Of a DNA stretch of 35,364 bases, positions 15,035 to 23,502 are shown in pieces. Source of the stretch: RI-92 sp037384645. Lineage in GTDB: Bacteria > Pseudomonadota > Gammaproteobacteria > UBA6429 > Thiohalophilaceae. The stretch covers positions 1-35,364 of the forward strand of contig JARRNT010000036.1 of assembly GCA_037384645.1 (NCBI GenBank), given 5' to 3'. The position numbers and the translations under genes are program-made. Position 1 is the first letter of the stretch; each line of letters opens with the position of its first letter. A model generated the notes under the pieces. That model searched no databases and was not told the origin of the DNA. It saw only the letters and a list, made by a program, of their open reading frames with translations.

Positions 15035-17274
15035 GTACCCTGCAGCTGAATGTGGCCGGGACAACGTTGTCAGCGCAAGGCCAGTTGGCGAGGAGCTGGG
15101 ACCTGCAGTTTCATGCGGCGAGCGATAACCTCGGGAAACTTTTACCCACAGCAAAGGGTCGGTTTGACCTGGAAGGCCGACTCAGTGGCAAGGCCAGTGC
15201 GCCAAGATTAAGCCTGCAAGGCAAGGCGGAAGGCCTGGACTACGAACAAAATCAGGTTGCCAGTCTCGACCTGCAACTCGACATGGGCCTGGCGGCAACG
15301 GCCCGCAGTTATCTCGAACTGCAGGCAACGGGGGTGCAGACCCGCAACACCCTGTGGCAGCAGGTACAGATACAGACGCGGGGGACCAATGCCGCACAAA
15401 CCATCAGCTTGCAGGCATCGAACCAGGACGCCAGTCTACGTAGCCAGTTGCATGGTCGCTTTACCCCCTGGCGTTGGCGGGGCAGCCTGGATGAATTCGA
15501 ACTCAACCAGCCCCATTATGGCAAATGGCAACTGGAGCAACCGGTCAAGCTTGCCCTGGCACGGGGTGATTACAGCCTGTCATCACTTTGCCTGGTTCAG
15601 GGCCAGGCCCACCTGTGTTTACAGGGACAGTGGTCGGCAACACGCCGCCAGGCCAGGCTTGATATCAAAACCTTTCCCCTGCACCTGCTGCAACCGTGGT
15701 TAGCGAAGGACATCCAGTTAAACGGCGAGCTCAACGCGCAGGCCCGACTACAGACCACAACAAAAGGCGAGCTGCGCGGAGATCTTGTGGCAAGCAGTCC
15801 GGCCATGTCCATCGCCCTGCGCTTTACGGAGCTGAATGAACAACTGCAGCTGGCGGCGAGCAGCCTCACGGCAAAGCTCGACAGCCAGGGGCTGCACGCG
15901 GCATTGCACTTGCCCCTGGCGGCCGGTGGCGGTATCGACAGTGAACTGCGTTTGCCGGGATGGAAACCGGCCACCGGCTGGCCGCGCACGCAGCCGGTCG
16001 TGGCCAGTTTGCAACTCAAGCACATTCCGGCCGAGGTGATTACTCGCCTGGTACCGCAGACGGCACAGGCCAGGGGCCAGTTGCAGGCCGATTTGCATGT
16101 TGCCGGAAGCCTGGGTGAGCCGCATCTGCATGGCAGTGCCAGCTGGCAGGGAGGGTCAGTGCTGGTGCCGCAACTGGGTATTCATATTCGGAAGGTGAAC
16201 GCGTCGATCAGCAGTATCAAAACCAATACCGTGGCCTTCAGGATCGGGGCGCACTCCGGTGACGGTACGGTCCAGATCGATGGCCAGACCGAACTGGATC
16301 CGACTAAGGGCTGGCCCACGCATGCGACCCTGACCAGTCATAATCTTGAAGTCAGTAACAACGCGCAAGCTTACGTGCTGGTCGATTCCAGTCTCAGGAT
16401 CTACCTGCAGGATAATGTCATCATTGTCGATGGCAATATCAACGTGCCCCGTGCGCGTTTGCATCCGCAGAGTTTGCCCGAAGGTGCCGTGCCGGTTTCG
16501 CCCGACCTGGTGATCGTGAATGCGGATAAAAAGACCACCTTCGTGACCCGCTGGTTACTGACCGCCCGTCTGCGTGTTCAGCTTGGCGACCAGGTGGAGT
16601 TCAAGGGCTTCGGGATTAGCGGCAAGCTGCGCGGCAAGCTGGCCCTGAGCGATGAACCGGGCAAGTTAATCATGGGGCAGGGCGAAGTCAGCATTGCGGA
16701 TGGCAGCTATCGACTGCGGGGGCAGGATCTGACTATTCGGCGTGGCCGTTTGATTTTCAGCAATACCTTTATTGATGACCCGGCCGTGGATGTCGAGGCC
16801 GTGCGCGAGGTGAATACGGTCACTGCAGGGGTACGTATCAAGGGTACGCTGAAACAGCCGCAACTAACGATCTTTTCAGAACCGACCATGTCCCAGTCCG
16901 ATGCGCTGTCGTATTTGCTGCTCGGGCATGCCATGTCACAAAGCACACTGGCCGAAGGCCAGTCGGTGAGCAATGCGGCTTCGGCACTGGGACTGGTGGC
17001 CGGTGATTATCTTGCCAAGGGCATTGGCGGGACACTCGGACTGGATGAACTGCGACTGGATGTCAACCAGACGACACAGAATACCTCACTGGTGCTTGGT
17101 AAATACCTCTCACCTAAATTGTATTTGCGTTATTACAGCGGGATTGCCGAGTCCAGCCGTATCCTGCAACTGCAATACCAGTTATCGCGCCGGTTTCAGA
17201 TACAAACCGAGAGTGGTTATCGGGGCTCGCAGTCGATCACCGGCGGAGATATTTTCTTTACCATAGACTATTAG
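14938..17274 (+). CDS. tamB: TamB, C-terminal part of a frameshifted gene (DUF490 domain)
   Basis: 778 residues from a GTG that is only the first start-like codon in this frame; no ribosome-binding site is present. The protein opens with the TamB segment LEGELRGYPLRGELEGRW, continues with long stretches of amphipathic beta strands, and ends with the conserved DUF490 block: GEVSIADGSYRLRGQDL, RRGRLIFSN, ALSYLLLGHAMSQS, GTLGLDELRLDV, KYLSPKLYLRYYSG and a terminal aromatic FTIDY. TamB spans the periplasm as a lipid-conducting groove and docks on TamA by this C-terminus. Together with the upstream part it would form a TamB of about 1150-1200 residues if the frame were restored. Confidence 0.88.
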   Translation: MHFSVRQLEGELRGYPLRGELEGRWSQQQLSLSTLQLNVAGTTLSAQGQLARSWDLQFHAASDNLGKLLPTAKGRFDLEGRLSGKASAPRLSLQGKAEGLDYEQNQVASLDLQLDMGLAATARSYLELQATGVQTRNTLWQQVQIQTRGTNAAQTISLQASNQDASLRSQLHGRFTPWRWRGSLDEFELNQPHYGKWQLEQPVKLALARGDYSLSSLCLVQGQAHLCLQGQWSATRRQARLDIKTFPLHLLQPWLAKDIQLNGELNAQARLQTTTKGELRGDLVASSPAMSIALRFTELNEQLQLAASSLTAKLDSQGLHAALHLPLAAGGGIDSELRLPGWKPATGWPRTQPVVASLQLKHIPAEVITRLVPQTAQARGQLQADLHVAGSLGEPHLHGSASWQGGSVLVPQLGIHIRKVNASISSIKTNTVAFRIGAHSGDGTVQIDGQTELDPTKGWPTHATLTSHNLEVSNNAQAYVLVDSSLRIYLQDNVIIVDGNINVPRARLHPQSLPEGAVPVSPDLVIVNADKKTTFVTRWLLTARLRVQLGDQVEFKGFGISGKLRGKLALSDEPGKLIMGQGEVSIADGSYRLRGQDLTIRRGRLIFSNTFIDDPAVDVEAVREVNTVTAGVRIKGTLKQPQLTIFSEPTMSQSDALSYLLLGHAMSQSTLAEGQSVSNAASALGLVAGDYLAKGIGGTLGLDELRLDVNQTTQNTSLVLGKYLSPKLYLRYYSGIAESSRILQLQYQLSRRFQIQTESGYRGSQSITGGDIFFTIDY

Positions 17275-17394
17275 CCCGGCGTGAGACTGAAAAGGGCAGA
17301 TGACAAAAGCGTTGTCCTCTTGATGTGACCTTACGCTATACTGTTTTTATCATTTCAGGCAAGCCGTCTGCCACAGCAGAAAAGGATTTGAGGC

Positions 17395-18195
17395 ATGAAG
17401 AAGACAATATTGATTATCGTTGTCCTGGTCATCGTTGCCATTGGCGGTGGCATTTATTATGTCCTGACCAATCTCGATGGTCTGGTTAAACAGGCGATCG
17501 AGAAATACGGTAGCGAGACGACACAGACCGCGGTGCGGGTGCAGGGCGTGAATGTCCGTTTGCAGCAGGCGTCGGCGGCCATCTCCGGACTGACGGTTGC
17601 CAATCCTCCCGGCTTTAATATGCCCTATGCCTTCAGCCTCGGCAAAATTGCGACCCGCCTGGATGTCAAGGCCAGCGATCGACATCACATCGTGATCGAC
17701 GATGTGCAGATCAAGACACCGCAGGTCTTTTACGAGGTCAATGCCGACAGGCAGGGTAATCTTAATCTGCTCAAGGACAAGTTGATGGGTACTAGCGGCA
17801 AGGCCGGTGCGAGTAAACCGGCAGCCGGTTCCCAGGGCAGCAGTAGCGTGCCCAATATCACCATTCGCAAGTTTGAATTTGCCGATGCCGCCCTGCACGC
17901 CACCCTGGTGCCGATAAACAACAAAAAATACAAGCTGGAGCTGCCGAGTTTTACCCTCACTAATCTTCACGGCACCCCGCAACAGATCACCCGCCAGGTG
18001 ATGAATCAATTAATCGCCCGCGCGCGCGAGGAAATACGCAAAAAGGGAATTGATGCAGAACTCGACAAGGCCAGGGCCAGGCTCAAACAGCAAGCCGACA
18101 CTGAGAAGGCGAAGCTCAAGCAAAAGATGGATAGCCGGGTAGAACAGGAAAAGAGCAAGGCGGAAGACAAGCTCAAAAGTCTGTTTGGGAAATAA
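17395..18195 (+). CDS. AsmA-like single-pass membrane protein with C-terminal coiled coil
   Basis: 266 residues. An N-terminal membrane anchor (TILIIVVLVIVAIGGGIYYVL) is followed by an AsmA/DUF748-like beta domain with VRVQGVNVRLQQASAAISGLTVANPPGF and FSLGKIATRLDV. A glycine-, serine- and alanine-rich linker sits at about 138-150, and the charged C-terminal helix from about 203 to the end (many K, E, Q, A) should form a coiled coil. The body is probably periplasmic. It starts 120 bases after tamB and ends 15 bases before the ftsH-like gene, so it may be co-transcribed with the protease. The family call is approximate and the function unknown. A role in envelope lipid transport is plausible by similarity to AsmA proteins. 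Confidence 0.7.
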   Translation: MKKTILIIVVLVIVAIGGGIYYVLTNLDGLVKQAIEKYGSETTQTAVRVQGVNVRLQQASAAISGLTVANPPGFNMPYAFSLGKIATRLDVKASDRHHIVIDDVQIKTPQVFYEVNADRQGNLNLLKDKLMGTSGKAGASKPAAGSQGSSSVPNITIRKFEFADAALHATLVPINNKKYKLELPSFTLTNLHGTPQQITRQVMNQLIARAREEIRKKGIDAELDKARARLKQQADTEKAKLKQKMDSRVEQEKSKAEDKLKSLFGK

Positions 18196-18210
18196 CAGGC
18201 CGCGCAGCGT

Positions 18211-20100
18211 ATGGCAGATCAGGCACCAGGCAACAACGAGCCCAAACGCCCACCCCTTCCCCCCGAAACACCGGGACAACTGGCGTTGCGGTATCTGGCC
18301 TGGGCCCTCGCCATCAGCGCCTTCATGTATTACTTCTGGAGCACCAGTGCCGACAAGAGTGCTTACCAGACGATCACGTACACCCAGTTCAAGGACAAGG
18401 TCCGGGCAGACGCCGTGGCCAGGGTCACCATGCAGGGCGATCACGTTAGTGGGGTTTATCGCACGGCAGGGAGTCCGGCGGTCAAGGGCGGGCGCGCGAC
18501 GCCCGGCCGGTTCACCACGACACTGCCGCCGGTGACTGACCCCGAGTTAATGCCGCTACTCGAAAAGCACCAAGTGGTGGTGGAGGCGAAGTCGACCCAG
18601 GCGTCATGGTGGTTGCAGGCACTGATTGCGTTGATTCCATGGATCCTGATCATCGCGGTATTTTTCTTTGCCAGTCGCAAGCTGAGTGATCGCTTTTCCC
18701 AGGGTGGCAGCCTGTTTGGTTTCAGTAAATCCAAGGCCAGGCGTTATAGCAAGGGCAGCATGAAGCTGAACTTTGACGATGTCGCCGGGCTGGAAAACGC
18801 CAAAATGGATCTGCGCGAGATCACCGCTTACCTGCGAGAACCGGACCGCTATCGCAAACTGGGCGCCAAGATCCCGCGTGGTATCCTGCTGATGGGGCCA
18901 CCGGGTACAGGCAAGACCATGTTGGCCAAAGCCATGGCCGGCGAGGCCGACGTGCCGTTTTTCAGTATCAGCGGTTCTGAATTTGTCGAGATGTTCGTGG
19001 GTGTGGGCGCGGCACGGGTGCGGGACATGTTTGCGGATGCCAAGAAGAATGCGCCGGCGATTATCTTTATCGATGAGATCGATTCGGTTGGCCGTGCCCG
19101 CGGCACCGGTCTGGGCGGTGGTCACGATGAACGTGAACAAACTCTCAACCAGATCCTCAGCGAAATGGATGGCTTTGCCGAGCATGAGGCCGTGGTGGTC
19201 ATCGCTGCGACCAATCGTCCTGATGTACTGGATCCCGCCTTGTTGCGCCCCGGTCGTTTCGATCGCAAGGTGGTGCTTGACCTGCCGGATAAAAAGGCGC
19301 GCCTGGCCATTCTCAAGATACACAGTCGCGAAGTACCGCTGGAAAAGGATGTCGACCTGGAGCGCCTGGCTTCATTGACCGTCGGTTTTTCCGGTGCTGA
19401 TCTTGAGAACCTGATCAACGAGTCGGCGCTGTTGACCGGTCGTGAAAACCGGCAGGAGGTCAACATGACAACCTTGCTGGCAGCGCGCGATAAAGTGGTC
19501 CTGGGTGCGCGGCGCGAAAACGTGATCAGTGAAGAAGAAAAGAAGGTCATTGCCTATCACGAGGCCGGACATGCGATTACTGCCAGCCTGTTGCCGCACA
19601 CAGATCCGCTGGACAAGGTCACTATTATCCCGCGCGGCCGGGCCCTGGGCGCAACCGAGCAGATCCCGGAAAAGGAACACTATAACCTGCAGCAGAATTA
19701 TCTGCGCGATCGCATCGGGGTACTGCTGGGTGGACGCAGTGCCGAACACATTGTTTTCGGTCAGGTCAGTTCCGGGGCCGAAGATGATCTCAAGCAGGCT
19801 ACCCGTCTCGCACAACGCATGATCACCCACTGGGGAATGAGTGAACGCCTCGGCCCGGTGGCCTTTCGCCGCGGTGAAGAACACATCTTCCTGGGGCGTG
19901 AAATGGGCCAGGCCCGTGACTTCAGTGAACAAACGGCACAGATTATCGACGATGATATTCGTAAACTGGTCTTGGAGGTCGAACAGCAGGTGATTTCCTT
20001 GCTCACCAGTCATCGCGAACAACTGGACCGACTTGCCAGCAGCCTGCTCGAAAAGGAAACCCTGGAAGCCGCTGAGATTAAACAACTGCTGAGGGCCTGA
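18211..20100 (+). CDS. ftsH: FtsH-type ATP-dependent zinc metalloprotease (probable paralogue)
   Basis: 629 residues, near the usual FtsH length. Two membrane spans (about 26-44 and 132-153) flank a periplasmic domain. The AAA module shows Walker A GPPGTGKT (229-236), pore loop MFVGVG (261-266), Walker B IIFIDEID (284-291) and the second region of homology ATNRPDVLDPALLRPGRFDR. The zinc site HEAGH is at 450-454, with the third acidic ligand in SSGAEDDLKQAT. FtsH degrades membrane and regulatory proteins. The usual rrmJ/ftsJ and folP neighbours are absent, and a proline-rich N-terminus precedes the first span. I infer an additional FtsH rather than the housekeeping copy. Confidence 0.93.
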   Translation: MADQAPGNNEPKRPPLPPETPGQLALRYLAWALAISAFMYYFWSTSADKSAYQTITYTQFKDKVRADAVARVTMQGDHVSGVYRTAGSPAVKGGRATPGRFTTTLPPVTDPELMPLLEKHQVVVEAKSTQASWWLQALIALIPWILIIAVFFFASRKLSDRFSQGGSLFGFSKSKARRYSKGSMKLNFDDVAGLENAKMDLREITAYLREPDRYRKLGAKIPRGILLMGPPGTGKTMLAKAMAGEADVPFFSISGSEFVEMFVGVGAARVRDMFADAKKNAPAIIFIDEIDSVGRARGTGLGGGHDEREQTLNQILSEMDGFAEHEAVVVIAATNRPDVLDPALLRPGRFDRKVVLDLPDKKARLAILKIHSREVPLEKDVDLERLASLTVGFSGADLENLINESALLTGRENRQEVNMTTLLAARDKVVLGARRENVISEEEKKVIAYHEAGHAITASLLPHTDPLDKVTIIPRGRALGATEQIPEKEHYNLQQNYLRDRIGVLLGGRSAEHIVFGQVSSGAEDDLKQATRLAQRMITHWGMSERLGPVAFRRGEEHIFLGREMGQARDFSEQTAQIIDDDIRKLVLEVEQQVISLLTSHREQLDRLASSLLEKETLEAAEIKQLLRA

Positions 20101-20281
20101 GCGCTGTTACCCTTATGCTGACATTCCCCTTCCAGGGTACGGCCTTTTCGTGATGGCGGTGATTCGTTATCCGGCAGCTTTACCCGCTGCAGGTTAAAAC
20201 GCTTCGCAATGATCCACGTCATATGCTTTGATTGGGTTTCCTGTCGATAATTTACCGGTAAAACAATTCGGGAGCAGGGAG

Positions 20282-21097
20282 ATGTTGCATCTTAGGCTCG
20301 GGATAACACTCGGTATTGGCCTGCTGGCGCTGTCAGGGATCAGCCAGGCAGTCGAACAACGTGACATGGGGATCTCACAAACAGATGGCCTGTATTTAAC
20401 CACGGGCCTGGAATATCAATCCGGTGATTACGGTACCGGCAGCACCACCAACCTGTGGACTGTGCCGGTGGGGGTCGACTATTACCAGGGACGTTTGAGC
20501 GCCGGGATCTATGGCTCGCTGATGCACGCCAAAAGCGATGGCGTGATTATTACCAGTAATACCATGGGCGGGCACATGACCAGCGTTTCCAGCAGCAGTA
20601 CGAGATCGACTTCGGTGACCGGCATCGGCGACGTCAACCTGTATGCCAGTTACCGCCTGGCAACTCCCAATGAAGACGAGATCAGCTACCACGTGACCGG
20701 ACGGCTGAAACTCGGCACGGCGGATGCGGACAAAGGCCTGGGCACGGGGCAAAACGATTACGCGATTGAGGGTGGCATGCTGACAACCCTGCAGTCAATG
20801 TTTGTGTTCGCCAATATCGGTTACCAGATCAGCGGCGATTCGGCCACGATCAATTACCACAATGTCTGGTACGCCAATGGCGGTGCGCTGTTTCCGCTGA
20901 ATGACCGGCGCAGCGTGGGTGCGATGCTGGAAGTGTCGCAGGCGATGACGCCCGGTTTTGATGCCCCGGCACAACTGACTCTGTTTCTCAATCAGTCGCT
21001 GGCGGATCAGCGCAGCCTGTATTTTTACCTGTTACTGGGTCTGAGTAATGGCAGCCCCGATTCCGGCGTGGGGGTTAACCTGACGCTCAAACTCTGA
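20282..21097 (+). CDS. Putative outer-membrane beta-barrel protein
   Basis: 271 residues from the ATG at 20282, which has GGGAG 6 bases upstream; the longer in-frame start at 20228 lacks one. A signal peptide (LGITLGIGLLALSGISQA) precedes alternating hydrophobic strands such as DGLYLTTGLEYQSGDYG, WTVPVGVDYYQGRLSAGIYG and TGIGDVNLYASYRL, with a C-terminal amphipathic strand ending in leucine. The pattern resembles barrel proteins often named outer-membrane transporter or phenol-degradation MetA-like. Substrate and family are not certain. It converges with the diguanylate cyclase gene, with only 6 bases between stops. Confidence 0.7.
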   Translation: MLHLRLGITLGIGLLALSGISQAVEQRDMGISQTDGLYLTTGLEYQSGDYGTGSTTNLWTVPVGVDYYQGRLSAGIYGSLMHAKSDGVIITSNTMGGHMTSVSSSSTRSTSVTGIGDVNLYASYRLATPNEDEISYHVTGRLKLGTADADKGLGTGQNDYAIEGGMLTTLQSMFVFANIGYQISGDSATINYHNVWYANGGALFPLNDRRSVGAMLEVSQAMTPGFDAPAQLTLFLNQSLADQRSLYFYLLLGLSNGSPDSGVGVNLTLKL

Positions 21098-21103
21098 AGA
21101 CAA

Positions 21104-22015
21104 TCAGGCTGCGGATTTAACCCGGTTACGGCCGTCATGCTTGGCGTGATACATCGCCTCGTCGGCACGTTCCAGGATGTGATTAAAGTTCAGGTCCGCA
21201 TCATTCAATGAAGCGACGCCGAAACTGGCGGTGACCGTGATCACCAGCCCGTCGATGTCGATGGGTGTCTTCTCCAGTTGTTCGCGCATGCGCTCGGCGA
21301 CAAAGATCGCGTTCGCCTGCGGGGTATCCGGGAGTAGCAACACAAACTCTTCGCCGCCGATACGACCCAGGACATCGGAGGCACGCAAACTGCTCTGGCA
21401 AATTGCGCTGACCTGGCGCAACACCTGGTCACCGACGGCATGGCCATAACGGTCATTGATATCTTTAAAGTGATCGACATCGATCATCACGGCGGCGAGG
21501 GAACGGGCGTAACGACGTGCCCGGACAAATTCCTTTTCCGCGCGGTGCATGAAGGCCTGACGGTTGGATAGTCCGGTCAGGCTGTCGGTATTGGCCATGC
21601 TTTCCAGGTACGACTGCAGGCGCTTGTACTCGGTCAGGTCACGTTCGATGGCAGCGTAGTAGGCCAGTTCCCCGTCTTCGTCATAAAGGGGAACCATGTT
21701 GATATCCAGCCACAATTCGTTGCCAAATTTATCGTAATTCAGGATCTGGATACGGATCGCGCGACCGGCACGCATGGCCTGGCGCATCTTAAAGCGGGTC
21801 TTGTCGTCGGTGTCCGGGCCTTGCAGGATCTTGGGGTTCTGTCCCATCACTTCCTCGGCGCTGTATCCCATCAGGCGTTCGAATGCGGGATTGACGTAAA
21901 CAATGAAGGGGCCGCCCTGTTCGAGGGGAGTGGCATCGAGCACCATAATGACATCATTGGTGTTCTCAACCAGACTACGGAAAATATGTTCAAAGTGCAT
22001 TGTCATTCCTGACAT
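21104..22015 (-). CDS. PAS/LOV-like diguanylate cyclase
   Basis: 303 residues. The N-terminal PAS domain (about 10-130) is LOV-like: GYSAEEVMGQNPKILQGPDTD and ILNYDKFGNELW follow the LOV pattern, but the photoactive cysteine position is Pro61. The GGDEF domain carries GGEEF at 220-224 and an allosteric I-site RASD at 211-214, exactly five residues before it, so c-di-GMP synthesis with product inhibition is expected. There is no membrane span, so it is cytoplasmic. It is a paralogue of the next upstream gene, with the same layout and nearly the same C-terminus (RNRVKSAA). An ATG at 22000 is an alternative start. Confidence 0.92.
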   Translation of the reverse strand: MSGMTMHFEHIFRSLVENTNDVIMVLDATPLEQGGPFIVYVNPAFERLMGYSAEEVMGQNPKILQGPDTDDKTRFKMRQAMRAGRAIRIQILNYDKFGNELWLDINMVPLYDEDGELAYYAAIERDLTEYKRLQSYLESMANTDSLTGLSNRQAFMHRAEKEFVRARRYARSLAAVMIDVDHFKDINDRYGHAVGDQVLRQVSAICQSSLRASDVLGRIGGEEFVLLLPDTPQANAIFVAERMREQLEKTPIDIDGLVITVTASFGVASLNDADLNFNHILERADEAMYHAKHDGRNRVKSAA

Positions 22016-22045
22016 GGGGTCCTTGTCCTTTATCGGCTGTAAAAC

Positions 22046-22082
22046 AACACGGATTTAAATACCGATGTATAAAACCCGTGTT
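22046..22082. repeat. Inverted repeat upstream of the first diguanylate cyclase
   Basis: AACACGG (22046-22052) is matched by CCGTGTT (22076-22082) across a 23-bp AT-rich spacer. It lies 31-67 bases before the cyclase start and could be an operator or the stem of a leader hairpin. The evidence is the symmetry alone. Confidence 0.35.
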
Positions 22083-22151
22083 CGGTCACACACAAAGCAC
22101 GAACCACTTCACCTTATCGAGGAGTGCGTGACTGGATTCACACATTATCCT

Positions 22152-22166
22152 GATGTCGTTGACATC
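22152..22166. repeat. Short perfect palindrome between the two cyclase genes
   Basis: GATGTC (22152-22157) and GACATC (22161-22166) flank a 3-bp spacer. The 291-base gap from 22016 to 22306 holds this palindrome and the 22046-22082 inverted repeat. I see no gene or convincing terminator in it. Confidence 0.3.
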
Positions 22167-22306
22167 GTGTAGACCGCTGTCCTTTGGTTATCCGCCGGCA
22201 TCCTTCAATGTCCGGCTAGCGGTTATTAACTTAGCAAAGAGTGGGGAGAGGAAACGGTTACCCAGGTCTTATTTTAGAGACAGCTGGCTTAGCCCGGTCT
22301 GAGGAA

Positions 22307-23200
22307 TCAGGCGGCGCTCTGGACCCGGTTGCGGCCGGCGTGCTTGGCTTCGTACAGGGCCTCGTCGGCGCGCTGCAGCAATGTCCGAATATCCTTATCT
22401 TCGGGATGCAATTCGGCCACACCCAGACTGGCGGTGATCTCGATCAGCATATCCCTGGCCAGGTAGGGATACTTGTTGATGCGGGCACGCAGGCGTTCGG
22501 CCAGGTTGTACGCCGCCATCAATGGGGTGTCGGGCAGCAGCAGGGCAAATTCCTCGCCGCCTACCCGGCCCATGACATCGGTGGCACGAATCACTTCCTG
22601 GCAGGCTTCGGCAAAGATCTGCAGGACCTGGTCGCCACCCTGGTGGCCGTATTCGTCGTTAACGCGCTTGAAGTGATCGATGTCGAGCATGATCACCGAC
22701 AGCGGCCGGTAATAGCGTTTGCTGCGGGCGAATTCCTTGCCAGCGTGCTGGTAGAACGCCGGGCGGTTGAGGGTTCCGGTGAGGGAATCGAACAGGGCCA
22801 TGTTCGCCAGTTGTTGTTCGAGCATTTTATAACGGGTGAGGTCGCGTTCGATCCAGGCAAAATGGGTAATCTCACCGGCCGGATCGCGCAGCGGCAGCAG
22901 GTTGAGGTCGAGCCAGCGGGCATGGCCGTCCTTGCAGTATTTCAGGATCTCCGTGCGCAGGGTCTTGCCCTCATGCATGGCGTCGCAGATGCGGTGATAG
23001 GTATCGTTGTCCGTTTCCGGGCCGTACAGGAAATGCGGCGATTGACCCAGCGCTTCATCGGCCGGGTAGCCCATGAGTTGTTCGAAGGCCGGGTTGATGT
23101 AGAGAATGGTGGGGCCGCCCACGTCCGCCGGTCTGGCATCCGTGATCATTACCGCATCGGTGGTGCTTTCAACCAAATTTTGAAATAGCGTGGATTCCAT
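22307..23200 (-). CDS. PAS/LOV-like diguanylate cyclase, paralogue of the downstream gene
   Basis: 297 residues. The PAS domain (about 5-122) includes LYINPAFEQLMGYPADEALGQSPHFLYGPETD. This again resembles a LOV core, with proline (P55) where a photoactive cysteine would be. GGEEF is at 214-218 with an RATD I-site at 205-208, so this should be an active, product-inhibited cyclase making c-di-GMP. The C-terminus RNRVQSAA differs by one residue from the neighbour's. The two share domain order, length and motifs, which points to tandem duplication followed by divergence of the sensor domain. It is cytoplasmic. Confidence 0.92.
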   Translation of the reverse strand: MESTLFQNLVESTTDAVMITDARPADVGGPTILYINPAFEQLMGYPADEALGQSPHFLYGPETDNDTYHRICDAMHEGKTLRTEILKYCKDGHARWLDLNLLPLRDPAGEITHFAWIERDLTRYKMLEQQLANMALFDSLTGTLNRPAFYQHAGKEFARSKRYYRPLSVIMLDIDHFKRVNDEYGHQGGDQVLQIFAEACQEVIRATDVMGRVGGEEFALLLPDTPLMAAYNLAERLRARINKYPYLARDMLIEITASLGVAELHPEDKDIRTLLQRADEALYEAKHAGRNRVQSAA

Positions 23201-23502
23201 AGCTCACCGGGCCTCACCCATTCCCTGACCGAATTATCGACACTTAGCGGCCTAACTTAAGAAAAATTTTAGGATCATCTGCTAATCAGCTTGATCAATA
23301 AGGGAAAAATGGTTAACAACCATATAAATATTAACGTGCAGTACTGAGAAAATACAAGTATTTCCTGGTTGGACAGGGGCCTGGTTGAAAAAATTCCGGA
23401 ACCGTTTCGTGAGGATGCTAACAAAAACGGGCGAAATCAGGCGCCATCCAGCACGAAAACATGCGCTAATTAAGGGAGATGCACCTGGGGGAGTAAGCAG
23501 GT
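23201..23502. other. Intergenic region between divergent cyclase and deacetylase genes
   Basis: This 302-base gap is relatively AT-rich and has no credible gene. It holds a palindrome ATGGTT-AAC-AACCAT at 23309-23323. A weak minus-strand promoter candidate for the cyclase is present (TTAAGT at 23255-23260, 16 bp, GATAAT at 23233-23238). A good ribosome-binding site (GGGGGAG) lies before the deacetylase ATG at 23503. Confidence 0.4.

Noticed and set aside
17312..17342. Possible promoter before the AsmA-like gene (TTGTCC ... TATACT)
   Set aside because: The -10 box is good, but the -35 spacing would be 19 bp, or 11 bp from TTGATG, so it is not listed as a supported promoter.
22241..23188. Long plus-strand open frame opposite the second cyclase (315 codons)
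   Set aside because: It mirrors the GGDEF gene and has no domain or ribosome-binding site of its own. A similar shadow opposite the NfeD gene was rejected for the same reason.
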